Positions 47,441 through 59,282 of a DNA stretch of 64,000 bases are shown piece after piece. The DNA is from Casuarina equisetifolia (lineage: Eukaryota > Streptophyta > Magnoliopsida > Fagales > Casuarinaceae): positions 22,576,682-22,640,681 of the forward strand of contig CM052360.1 in the NCBI GenBank assembly GCA_028551475.1. The letters are read 5' to 3'. The notes beneath the pieces were generated by a model that was not told where the DNA came from, searched no databases, and worked only from the letters and a program-made list of their open reading frames with translations. Made by a program: the position numbers and the translations under genes. Position 1 is the first letter of the stretch, and every line of letters begins with the position of its first letter.

Positions 47441-47860
47441 AATTTAGTTCAAATTAAAGGGTGGAGTGGTAAACCTCGCATTAACAAATTCCAAGTTTCA
47501 TTAAATTTTGTTAGCTTGCCTTTCTTTTTATTGTGTTATTTTAGTTTATTTGCTTTTCTGTTGGGAAAGTTTGGAGATGACTATAGTGCTCAAAAATCAT
47601 ATATTAAGCCACCTTTGTGCTTTTAAAGGGATTCAGTTCTGTTCCTGATTCTGAATGTACTTGTAATCAGAATTGTTTCATAATCTTGTTACATACTTTC
47701 TTCAGGATTGGGTTTTGTCCTGAATTTGGTTAAATTGCTTCTTTTATTTTTGCTGGGTTTGAACCTTTTCTAGTCATTTGTTTCTTTTCCATTTTAATTT
47801 ACAATGATTATGATCTTTCTTTTCTTTCCTATTTTTTCCCCCCTCCCTTTCTTGTTTTAG
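47441..47860. other. No gene seen; upstream intronic DNA of the NRPE1 relic
   Basis: T-rich sequence ending in a polypyrimidine tract and AG at 47860, a good splice acceptor for the first recognisable NRPE1 exon. No N-terminal NRPE1 exon (zinc-binding clamp region) could be found upstream. Confidence 0.5.
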
Positions 47861-50800
47861 GACGCTTCACAAGTTTCTGTTACAGAGATTAAAACAACAG
47901 ATGGGGTTTCTTTCTTGGAACTGAAGCTGCCACAAAGGTCAAGGCTCTGAGATGGTGTCTGGAACTTTTTGGAAAGATATGGTTTTCACTATAGTGATGA
48001 CTTTCATCAAACTTTGCTTCCTTGTGAGGTTTGCTTCCTACTCTTTTTCTGTGTTTAATATTTGCTACGGTGAATTAGTGCTTTCTCCACTAGTGGATTG
48101 TAGGCACAAATGTTAATGTTTAATTCGACTTCTTATCTGTTGTTTCACTTTGTTTGTGTTTATGGGGATGCTCTGGATGATTTTTCTGTTGTACCTTGAG
48201 TTTTATGTCCTTCTTTCTGCATTGTAGTAGTGCTATTTCTGGTTTTTGACACTGACACAGACATCTATAGGTATAACTATTTTGATCTCCTTCCTTCTTT
48301 TTGCATTTTTGTACTATTACCATCGTGATTTTTAAATGACATTGATGCATACTTACATAGTTGTAGCTAATTATTTGTTCCAATTGCTTGAATAGGGAAA
48401 ACATGGTCCCCTTGCTGTATGAAATTGTAATTTACAACTCATTGTCTTTGCATGCTTGCTAGTATGGGCTGTGGCTTTGGCATTCATATGAGTGTCTTAT
48501 GTGTAGTAATGATATGTTCTGATCATGGTAATTTGGTGATAGTGTTGTAAATGATATTGCATTTGCGTTTTTCTATTATTAGGCCCAATTGATTCTTGTA
48601 CGTTCACACACCACAGGGCCCATTACAACCCCTCCTTACCGTATACCTATATACACTTTGCTCTTTGCTCATTTGTTCTTTGAACATCTTGTAATACCTA
48701 GATTATGAATCAAAGTGGTTTCACCGTTTCCACTCAATCAGGTCTCTTTGTTCCTCTTAACATATAGCAACATCATATTTTCTTATGTGACTAATTTATG
48801 GTATGTTTTGGCTGTGGCTGGCTGTTGCTTCTATCAATTTTTGTCAGTTTTGTGACTATGGCATAACTTCTTCGATCAAATATGTTGATGGCTGTATAGC
48901 TTGGCTGGATTTCAAAATACATCTTAAAGAATTTCTTGGAATAAATGTAATTAAATCAAAGCTTCATAAATTGAGGTTTCAGATCTAAAAACCGAAACCA
49001 TATCATGAATATCATATATATTTCCAAAAATGAGTGTTATTGCTGTTTCTTTTGACGGCAACATCTGTTGACCATTATCAAAGCTTCATTTATAGAGGTT
49101 TTAGATCTAAAAACAGAAACCATATCATGAATATCATATATTTTCCAAAAATGATGTGTTATTGCTCTTTCTTTTGATGGCAACATCTGTTGACCATTTT
49201 GATTTGATTAAACATGGTATTGCATTAAGACATGTTGTCTTTGACTACAATGAGCAGGTGATGGAAATGGTGAAAAGAATCCCTGAAGATACAAGAAAAA
49301 AGCTTTCTGGAAAAGGTTATTTCCCTCAGGATGGATATATCCTGCAGTACTTACCTGTTCCACCGAATTGCTTGTCTGTGCCAGAAATTTCAGACGGTGT
49401 TAATATCATGTCTTCGGTAAGCCACATTATGAAAAGATCTTAAAATTTGCCCTCTTTTTTCTCGTTCCTTTTCTGTTTTAAGGTAAAGTTCAGTCAATTA
49501 GTATTTCTTTCATGTTTTATTCTAGGATCCTTCTTTATCAATGCTCATGAAAATTCTCAGACAGGCTGAGATAATCAAGAGTTCAAGATCTGGGACCCAA
49601 ATTTTGTCTCTCATGAAGTTGAGGCAATCGATTTGCAATCAATAGTCAATCAGTACCTGCAAGTTAGGGGTACTGCAAAATCATCTAGGGATTTTGAAGC
49701 ACGGTTTGGAGTGAGCAAAGAGCTGGACAAATCTTCCACCAAAGCTTGGCTTGAAAAGATAAGAATGCTATTCATTAGAAAGGGTTCAGGCTTCTCCTCA
49801 CGAAGTGTAATTACTGGGGATGCTTCCCAAGAAGTCGGTGAGATAGGCATTCCTATGGAGATTGCACAGAGGATTAGCTTTGACGAGAAGGTAAACATCT
49901 ATAATATCAAATATTTACAAGACCTGGTAAATAAGAAGTTGTGCCTTACGTATATAGATGGCTCGTCAAGGTATTCATTGAGGGAGGGTTCAAAAGGGCA
50001 CACATTTCTCCGACCAGGTCAAGCAATTCATCGGCAGATTATGGATGGAGATATTGTTTTTATTAATAGGCCACCAATAACCCACAAGCATTCCTTACAA
50101 GCACTTGCTGTGTATATTCATGATGATCATACTGTGAAGATTAACCCACTTATTTGTGGGCCCTTAAGTGCTGATTTTCACGGTGACTGCATTCACCTAT
50201 TTTATCCTCAGTCTCTTGCTGCAAAAGCTGAGGTCTTGGAGCTTTTCTCAGTGGAGAAACACCTTCTTAGCTCACACAGTGGCCAGCTCAAGCTGCAACT
50301 GGCCACGGACTCATTGCTGTCCCTAAAAATAATGTTCCGGAAATTTTTCCTGGAGAGAGCTGCAGCTCAGCAACTGGCCATGTTTTCTCTATCCCCTTTG
50401 CCTCTGCCTGCCATGTTGAAGGCTCATTCTGCTGCTCCTTGTTGGACAGCAATGCAGATGTTACAGTTGGCTTTGCCAGCTAACTTTGACTGCTGTGGGA
50501 ATAAATACTTGATTAGTCAAAGTGACATATTGAAAGTAGACTTCGGTAGGGAAATTGTATCACCTCTGTTTAATGAGATTGTGACCTCTATTTTCTTTGA
50601 GAAGGGTCCTGAAGAGGTGCTAAATTTTTTCAATTCTCTTCAGCCTTTGTTGATGGAAAATATATTTGCAGAAGGCTTCAGTATTGGCTTAGAGGATTTT
50701 TTCATATCCAAGGAGAAAGTACAAGAAATTCAGAAGAATTTTCAGGTTATTTCTTCTTTGCCGTATTACCTTAAGTCAACACACAATGAGCAGCTGGAGT

Positions 50801-53800
50801 TGCAGTTGGAGAATCATATCAAACTTATGAAGGAGCCTGTTACAAATTTTATTCTAAAGTCATCTGCATTGGGTGATTTAGTTGATTCCAAAAGTGATTC
50901 ATCTATGAACAAAGTGGTTCAACAAATTGGTTTTCTCGGCCTGCAGCTTCCGGAAAATGGAAAGCTCTATTCTAAGACATTGGTTGAAGATGTGGGCTTT
51001 CTTTTTTGTGGTAAATATTTTTCAGACGGAGTTGATTATCCTTCTGCAGAATATGGATTAATACAAAGCTTCTTTTTTTTCAAGGGTTAGATCCATATGA
51101 GGAGTTGGTTCATTCAATATTGACGAGGGAAGTAATGGTTCGGTCATCAAGAGGATTGTCTGAACCTGGTACTTTGTTTAAAAACTTAATGGCTATCCTT
51201 CGAGATATTGTCATTTGTTATGATGGCACTGTGAGGAATGTCAACGGCAACTCCATAATCCAATTTGAGTACGAGGCAAAGGCGAGAAGTAAGGCCTATA
51301 GTCGACTGCCTGCTGGTGAACCTGTTGGTGTGTTAGCAGCGACTGCAATGTCAAATCCTGCATACAAGGCAGTACTTGATTCTACTCCAAGCAGCAATTC
51401 CTCATGGGAGCTGATGAAGGTACTCAAATTTTGGCTAGTGAAAAAGGTCTTATCATGCATTGCTTCTTCTGCAGAAAAAACATAGGTATCTTTAATAGTT
51501 GCTTGCTTCTCTCTTTAGTGATATGCCTTTTCATTGTTCTTCAGGAAATACTACTTTGCAGGGTCAATTTCAAGAATGAACTTATTAACCGCCGTGTGAT
51601 ATTATTTCTGAATGAATGTGCTCGTGGGAGAAAGTATTGCCAACAAAAAGCTGCATATTTAGTGAAGAATCAATTGAAGAAAGTCAGCCTTAAAGATACT
51701 GCTGTTGAGTTCCTGATTGAGTATGTTTTGCAGCTTCTTCCACACTGGGATCTCTACCAACAGATTGTAGGAAAATAGCTTGGGAAGATCAATTAGGCTT
51801 AGAACATTACATGCTTCCTTGACTATATCAATTTCAACAACCATAAGTTGTTAATTTTATTATTCATTATATGATTTTTCTTAGATACTTTGGAGGTTTT
51901 ATTTCATCTTATCTTATTACCTGAAGTTTGAAATTATGTATTGAGGGGTTAGGTTCAATGTCCTACCCTATGTAGTCTTTTTACACAGGTTTTGGACTTT
52001 GGCTCATACTGCGAGATAAATATCAAAATAAGGGTTGAAAAAAAAAAAATATTTTGCAGCTTCAACTGTACTCAGCTTCCCTTGCATATTCATGCCTGTT
52101 CTGTAAATGTCAAAGCATGGCATGATGTCACTTCCCTTGTGTGATGTTATTTGTATTATACTTAGTCTGATAAATTAAGATTATTTGTCATTCCTTATTT
52201 TGGCAGTGAAGCATATTTTGCTATGAATCTGTCAACTCACATGACGCTTGGTTGCTCTCATCACACACCCCCACACACATATGTATAACTTACGTTGGAC
52301 TGTTACCTTTTAAAGAAAACAAGAAATGGGATAAGCGAATTTTATGTATTGATTATTCGAGTATGCAACATTGAACCGCAAGAGATGCTTGTGCTCAAGG
52401 AGATGTGAGATGGGTTTCTCCGCTTGCAATTTGTCTTTGCAGTTGAGTGTCAGGGAGGACATTGAGGGAGAAATTGCTAGTTGATGATCCTGTCAACGAG
52501 GTCTCTATCATTTCATAAACTTCATTTTGGGGAGAAATCGCAATTAAATATGATGCTATTCTTGTCACCAGCATACAGCCTCCTTTTTTTTTTTTTTTTG
52601 CTTTTTTTTACCTTTCCTCCCCCGCTTCCTGCACTTTTTCTTTCAGTTTTGTTCTTAATCTGTTAATGGGAAATGATTCAGTTCGTGGTTGACATGATGT
52701 GCAAATTTAATGGTCTGTTTCTTACATGCAGATATAAGGGACGGCAAACTATGTCAGAAAGTGCTAAATTTGATGCAGGTCTTTATGGTCATGTTCATCT
52801 AAACGAGGTTGGTATTCTGCAAATGTGGTTGCTTGCTGCTGCTTGTTGCTAGTGATTTTATCCTTCCATAACTGGAGCTTTGTTGAACAGATGCTGTTAA
52901 CATAGATGAACGCTAGCATGCAGGAGATTCTTCAGAAGTGCCAGGATACTGTTAATTATTTCCGGAAGAAGAAGAAAGTTGGTCATGTTTTTAAAAGAAC
53001 ATATTTGTCCGTCAGGTTAGTTCAGTTTAAATTGTTGTTTACCGATTTCTTTCCACGTTACCATTAACTTGATGTTTACCTGGTTTTGGAATGAAGTGCT
53101 TGAGAGACATGAAAAGCCAGCTTAAACTGGTGGAGGGCTTTAAGGGCTTTGATTGCCTCAACCTTTTTTCTTTTTCTGTGTCTCTCCAAGTTGCACAGTT
53201 TTTAATTATAGCAGAATATATTGTTTGTTTATTTATTTATGCACCTCTGTGATACAAGAGTAGTGCAAACATTTGTAAGTTCATCATGCAGACAAGAAGT
53301 GTAAAACTGAATTATCAGCCTTTGACTATCTGTTACCTAATTTCCCTTTCATATTATAGCCCCATGACCACTGGTGTTGCCTTGGTGATTTGTTGTCCAC
53401 CATTATTTTTGGATCTCTCTACCACACCAGAAGAATCAATGATAAAATCTTTAAGTTAAATTTACCATGATCAAGCCTTTAGAAATCTCTTAAATTAGTC
53501 TCCAGACAGTTGTGGAAGCACTCTTGAATGCTGTAGCGATTGACACTTGTTAAACCAGTGAGTTCTTTTGACAACAATTGTTAGGACTTTCAGGCGTTTT
53601 CATTTGGGCCAAAAGCTCTAGTTGATAGTAAAAGTGTATACCTTATTCCTTAACAAACCCTCAACAGTAGTGCCCGCATAGTTACGGAGACACTTGGCAC
53701 AGCCACCACACCTGCCAAGCACTAATAATTTGCATTACTTGGTTCAAACGTGTAAAAGTTTGTGAGATCAGTCTTGGTGAATCCAAATCACTTTAAGCAA

Positions 53801-56800
53801 GCTATCTTCCTTGGTTGTAATATTACCTCTATAATTCAGTTGTTTACATGTCATAAATTAATGAGTTGCCGGTAGAAATTTTGCCCCTTTGTGTTTGTGA
53901 GTTTGCTTCCTTCTTACTCCACATATTACTGCTGTATGGCATAACACTGGGCCATTGAAAGTGAAAAGTTACCTTTGGTGGCTTCCTTGACAGTGAATGT
54001 TGCTCGTTCCAGCACTCTTGTATGCAGAAAAGTTCCGGTATGCCCTGCTTGATGTTCTTTTGGCAAGATGCAAGTGATATTCATCTGGAGAGAGCATCAC
54101 TTATCCTCTCTGACATTATTTTTCCAGTTCTTCTAGAAACAATTGTTAAAGGTATGATACCTATGCCTTTTTTTCATTCACAATATTTGCTGTAGAGTTT
54201 CTGCATGTGCATTAGATAGTCTGGGGTTCTACTTCAGATAGTTCTTGGGCTAAGGTGCATTCCATTTTTGTCTGCCGCTCCTTATCTACTGTTGCATTCT
54301 TTTATTGTGGTTTCAAAGCCAACACTTTCTATTGGGTCGTTCTCTTCTGCTGATAGGTTGTACCTATATGTGTTAACAAATGGCTTTCTTTTGCAATTCC
54401 TTTTCTGCAAACTTGAAAGGAATCAATTGTTTTTCTTTGTGATTCACTATGCTAATGGTTACGTACAACAAACTCAATGATTTCAAACTTCCTGCTGTAT
54501 GACGACATCTCCTTTTTCTTCCAAAACCAGGGTGTTATCCTGTGTTCTCTGTTATCCCACAAAACAATTGGCAATTAATTGCATCGGATACCAATGTTCT
54601 ATGATCCTCAAAAACCATATATTTATCAAGTCCAACACTGTAGAGCCCCTTTGACCATAATTTTTTCCTGATCGACTTACTCAAGCTTCACAAGTTTTCA
54701 TCTCTGGAAACTCGACTTAGTTTATGGTAATGGCAAAGGGTTAGAAACTTTTCATCTAATTGGAGACCAGTAAGCTAAAAGAGCCCAAATTGAGTCATAC
54801 AATCCCTAGGTGCTAATAGAAGTGGCAATAGCACTTTGCAGACTTGAGGGTGATTAAGCTTCATTTCGCTCATAGTCTTTTGTGAATATTCTGTACAATG
54901 GATATATATTTCTATCATTTGATATTTTTGTACCTTTTTGCTTTATTTTTCTTTCCTTTTTTCGTGTTTGTTTTCTCTGCTAATGCATTTTTCCTTTCAG
55001 TCAAGAGTATAAGGTTTGGTTTCTTTGGACCATTCTTTTGAGAAACGTAAAAAATGTGAACATAAAATCTCAAATGTGGAAAAATAAAATTGTTTGTGCT
55101 AGCATGGTCGGTAGTTCCAAATCCAGTCCACACTTAAATCAAATTGTCCTGCATTCCAACATGCATAATGTATCTTTGCATTGGCTTTGGGTCTCGTCAA
55201 AGCATACGTTTTTAGTTCTTTCTCAGAAGTTATGTGATTGTATATTTTGGTGGTCATCTGTTGTGTGCTTTTTGATACATTGAGAATGCCAAAGTATCTA
55301 GAATATTGAATCAAATGCATTCTGCCTCTTCAATGCACAGGTGACCCTCGGATTTGCCTGGTGAATATAACATGGGTTAATCCCAATACAACAACTTTGA
55401 TGAGAAACCCTTGCAAATCACAGAATGGTGAATTGGCACTGTACATTGTTCTGGAAAAATCTGCTGTGAGGCAAAGTGGTGATGCTTGGAGGATTGTCTT
55501 AGACTCCTGTCTTCCTGTACTTCATGTAATTGACACCAGGCGCTCCATACCATATGCAAGAAAGCAACTTCAGGAATTGCTTGGGATTTCTTGTGCTTTT
55601 GATCAAGCAGTTCAGGTATTATGGATATATTTCACTGTATATTCCTCTGGCTTCCTCTATGCTCACAGTCGCACACTCTGTGTTGCCTTTGGATGAGGGT
55701 TCATTTTGAGATAGAATGCTGGCTGTCATTGAGTCTTATAATATGCTTAAACAAATATCTCTACATACATACATGCGTGTTTGTGTGTGTGTGAACATCT
55801 CTCGTAGGGCATGATATGCATTAATTTTGTCACAAAGGAATACTTAGAACTCATTTTGGACCTATGAACAGAATTATCTTTTTATTGTTTTCTATCATTA
55901 AAACAAGCACCAGGTTTCCAACAGTTTACCTAAGCAAAAAGAATAAGGCAAAAGAAAAAGAAAAAGGGACGGGTGACTGTGCATATCATTGAAACAACCG
56001 TATATTGAACAAAAGGAGGATCAACTGTTCCTGCTTTTGTAGTTATCTACGAAGCATAATGAGGTTGGCTTCTTCTTTTTTCTTTGTTGAGTGTAAAACT
56101 CACATCAGGCTGCCACCCATTGAGTTTGAAGCTATATCTGCCGTGCATTTGAACCGTATTCAGAGAAAATTGCTTTTTTGGTTTTTGGATGTGTATGTAT
56201 TTGAATGTTGTATCAGATATTGTCCTTTCTTACTAGGCATCTATTTTGCTTTGCTCACACGGGCAGGCACTTAAAATTTTGTTCCACGAAGCCAGTGTGT
56301 TGAAAACCATGGCCCTGCCAAGTGTGTGTGTGCGTGTGTTTGTGTTTTTCCTTTTCTTTTCTTTTTTTTTTTGTGTGTGGAAAAACGAATAAAATACCTC
56401 GCTTTAGAAATCCCCATCCTTCTTAAGAGCTCTGGCTCTGTGGTTGTGATCTCCTAATGGAAAACTTTTGCCATATATACATATATCTTGGAAACATACT
56501 TTGTTTGTTTCACATAATGTGTTTTTGTACCTGTGGTTTCCCACAACAGCCCTTATGTGGTCAAGCATTCTGCTGCTTATCTAAGGGATCTTGTGACATT
56601 ATATTGTAAGACATGAGCCTTTAGATGTCCGTACTCTGTTACGTCAATTCCTCTTTGTTGTTTACATCATTGACATCATCATAGTTTGGCACATTAGTTT
56701 TTTTAAAAGAGTGGACTTTTTATAGTGAGTCTTATATAGGATGAGATGTCATATCTAAGTTTTATCCCTCCCCAGTCTTATTCACTCTTTTCTCTTTGAT

Positions 56801-57015
56801 CCCATACGAGAAATGACTTAAAGCTGTGGCTTATTTGCAGCGCCTGGAAAAATCAGTGACAATGGTAGCAAAAGGTGTTCTTAGAGAGCATCTCATTCTC
56901 TTGGCAAATAGTATGACGAGTGCTGGAAATTTGGTTGGCTTCAATTCTGGTGGTTGTAAAGCATTGTCACGATCATATAATGTTGAAGCACCATTTACAG
57001 AAGCAACACTTTTTG
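47861..57015 (+). pseudogene. NRPE1: RNA polymerase V largest subunit relic (NRPE1), nine exons, both ends missing
   Basis: Exons, all with AG/GT borders: 47861-48028, 49258-49416, 49526-51419, 51545-51720, 52732-52807, 52891-53015, 53994-54151, 55341-55615 and 56841-57015. They follow NRPE1 colinearly from GVSFLELKLP, through YLPVPPNCLSVPE, FIRKGSGFSSRSVITGD, FINRPPITHKHSLQAL, the bridge and funnel region, VRSSRGLSEPGTLFKN, GEPVGVLAATAMSNPAYKAV and WRIVLDSCLPVLHVIDTRRS, to GFNSGGCKALSR. NRPE1 is the catalytic subunit of Pol V, which makes scaffold RNA for RNA-directed DNA methylation. Lesions: TGA at 47948, a frameshift near 49591-49600, metal-A DFDGD changed to DFHGD (50173-50187), a frameshift in a T run at 51072-51080, and TAG at 52903. 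The N-terminal zinc region and the whole C-terminal WG/GW and QS-rich tail are absent. Retained introns indicate a DNA-level copy, not a retrocopy. Confidence 0.93.
49526..51419 (+). pseudogene. NRPE1: Central large exon of the NRPE1 relic
   Basis: This exon carries the catalytic core and is open for 485 codons from 49633 to 51090. It holds the metal-A motif (now Asp-Phe-His-Gly-Asp), LFYPQSLAAKAEVLELFS, the EIVTSIFFEKGPEEVL and LLMENIFAEGFSIGLED segments, and VQQIGFLGLQLPENGK. Two single-base frameshifts sit near its 5' end and in the T8 run at 51073-51080. The length of the open core suggests fairly recent decay, or selection that lasted after the truncation. Confidence 0.9.
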
Positions 57016-57309
57016 TAAGTAACATGAGTTTGTTTTAATGCCTTTAATCATGTATCATTCTGATGGTTGCGGTTGTTTTTAATGTCTTTAAATATGTTTC
57101 ATTCTAATGGTTAATGCTGTTAAAATTGAAATCTTGTTCGTGATCAGTGAGGTATCTTTGAAGCAGATCATAAACAAATGTGAAATATTATTAAACAAAC
57201 TTGAAACCCAACCAAAAAGCTAGAGTTTAGCCTTTACATAGATAAGGCTAAGTTGTATGAGAAGATCAAGGTTTGTCTCTTCTTATTTCGGACTGAATTA
57301 GTATGGTCA
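57016..57309. other. Remainder of an NRPE1 intron, then junction DNA
   Basis: Sequence after the GTAAGT donor at 57016. A small duplicated stretch (TTTAAT(C/G)..CATTCTAATGGTT, near 57040-57115) is visible. The next NRPE1 exon is not found before the EXO70 fragment. Confidence 0.5.
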
Positions 57310-58377
57310 TTAAATTCTCAAACAAGATTTGGAAAACATTTTCTGGATTTCAGCACATGCCGCTCCACCAAACAGCCGATTAAAATCCAGTCTCAAACTG
57401 TTCAAGGATGCAAATATATCCAACAACTTTAAAAGCTTATTGGGATCTTTCCTACTCTCTGTAACAGTCATACCAAATTGAAGAAATGCTAGAATACCAG
57501 CCTGGGCAGCTATCTTTGCAAAGCAACTCATCCACACGTTCAATCCCAGCCTCTCAAAAACATCAATACAAAGCTTATACTCTGCCTCAAACAAATGCTT
57601 CACTGCAAACTCCAAATGCTTACCCCACTGCGTTATATACCCTTCTATGCTTTGCACACCATTGAACTCAAATACTGAGATCTCAAGGTAATCGAAATCA
57701 AGAGCCTGTAAGCTTGCTCTAACATTCGAGCTACGAACTTCAACATAAATCGATATGCACTTCTCAAGTCTATTATTAGCAATTAATCTCCCAAGAATCA
57801 CTTGCAATTTCTGCATAACATTAACTGGTAAAGGTGAAGGTGCAATGCAAGCTTGCTCCCCAAGTGAGGATGATGATGACATTGGCAAGGGCACAGTATT
57901 TTCAGTCAAAAGATGGCGGAACTCATCTTCCAACTTATCCAATGCGGCACCTAAAAGGCCGCCATCCAGAAGCACCCTCTCCTCATTGTTCTGCAATTCC
58001 CTAAGATTCTTCAAGGAACTCTTCAAATTTGAAAGGTACCGAGCACCAGCCACCGTGTTATCTTCCAGGTACTCCACAATATCCTCTAACCACTGAATTG
58101 CCAATCCACAATTGTCCCCCAGAAACTTTAATGCCTCCTCCAGGCGTTTCAGAACTGACAAGTAACCGGGTAGATCAGTCCCGAGGTCCGATAGCAGCGA
58201 CTTTTCAAGTCCATTAACGGCATCAAAAACCTTAAGCACCGCGGCGGCAGGGCTCACAGCACGGTTGACATGGCCCCCAACGGCGACAAGGGCATCCTTG
58301 TCGGCACGCATGGGCCGGACCGCAGCCCCTAGGGAAGGAAGTCTTTGGTTAGCCAGATTATCTTGCTTGCCTTTCAC
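57310..58377 (-). pseudogene. EXO70 exocyst subunit fragment, truncated at both ends
   Basis: The 355-codon frame matches plant EXO70, the exocyst subunit that tethers secretory vesicles at the plasma membrane. From memory it is closest to the EXO70G type: NQRLPSLGAAVRPMRADKDALVAVGGHVNRAV, FLGDNCGLAIQWLEDIVEYLEDN, LEDEFRHLLTENTVPLP, EKCISIYVEVRSSNVRASLQAL, VKHLFEAEYKLCIDVFERLGL and DFNRLFGGAACAEIQ. Family members are usually 600-700 residues, often in one exon. The match begins near 58353 without an ATG (the frame's first codon, 58377, is GTG) and stops near 57343, where unrelated KMFSKSCLRI and a stop follow. About half the protein, the C-terminal membrane-binding part, is missing. Confidence 0.9.
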
Positions 58378-59041
58378 ACAGAAGAATAAAATTCATTGTA
58401 ATATGTTATATAGATTTAAAGCTATAGAAATATGAGATATTATTCATTTTTCATAAATTTTATTTAAATAACATGACTTGATTTCAAGAGGATATGTATA
58501 CTATCCCTTGTACATATTCCTTAATATCATCTCATTAATTCTCTGGAGCCATGAATTTGAAGAAATTGAATGTTGGAAGCCATTTGAAGCATACGTATAT
58601 GACACATTTTGTGGCTCTTGGACAAGGAGAATATTTCATAAAATGAAATTTTTAATGCAAAAAATATTTAATAAATTATTTAAAAATATCTTTCATAATT
58701 TATGTGCTATATTAATATATTAAACAATAAGAGTATGATGTACAAATTATAATATCAATTAGTGATATTATGAAGTTACCAATTTTCTAAATTTGTTTTA
58801 GTATTATCATACCATTAATTTTATAGGAAGATAATTTGAATGAAGAAATATTCTCATTATCATTTGTATGTTATTTCAATATGAGAAAAATAATATATGA
58901 ATTTTTGTAGGAAAAATGTGGTTCATGAAAGTCCTAATAGATGAAGTATCACTTTAGTTAACTTATTATCTTCCCTTAAACATTAGAAGCAAATCCAACC
59001 AAAACGAACTTGTTTAGTTGAGCACAAAAGACAAAGTGATA
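58378..59041. other. AT-rich DNA with an LTR-like scrap; no gene
   Basis: GTACAAATTATAATATCAAT with its following 30 bp at 58738-58790 matches 46550-46590 in the solo LTR region, so a related LTR fragment is present. Nothing coding is seen. 59028-59041 is the left target duplication of the SINE. Confidence 0.6.
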
Positions 59042-59159
59042 ATTTTTTTTTATTTAATTTTTTATACACTCACACACGTGGAGGGAAGGGGAAATTGAAC
59101 CTTGACCGGTTGGACTCACCCACCACGGTTGGCTTACCACTAAGCCAGGGGATTTCTCC
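59042..59159 (-). mobile_element. tRNA-derived SINE with 14-bp target duplication
   Basis: On the minus strand, box A TGGCTTAGTGG (59147-59137) fits the polymerase III consensus. Box B-like GGTTCAATTTCC follows about 35 bp downstream (59101-59090). A body with CACGTGTGTGAGTG and an A-rich tail follow. AAGACAAAGTGATA (59028-59041) and AAGATAAAGTGATA (59160-59173) are the target duplications, with one mismatch. It is related to the SINE near 24.4 kb. Confidence 0.85.
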
Positions 59160-59282
59160 AAGATAAAGTGATATTAACCACCAAAAATGCATGAGAATAA
59201 AACCGACACTTTCCCGGAGTGAATTCTCTGCAATCCTGGCCCGCGAACGCTCCAACGCTACCAAACAACGCTGCAATTGGGC

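Noticed and set aside
47861..57015. Interpretation as an RNA-dependent RNA polymerase or Pol II subunit gene
   Set aside because: The order of motifs, especially GEPVGVLAATAMSNPAYKAV and SIPYARKQLQELLG with the DFxGD metal-A context, follows NRPE1 more closely than NRPB1, NRPD1 or RDR proteins as far as I can recall them.
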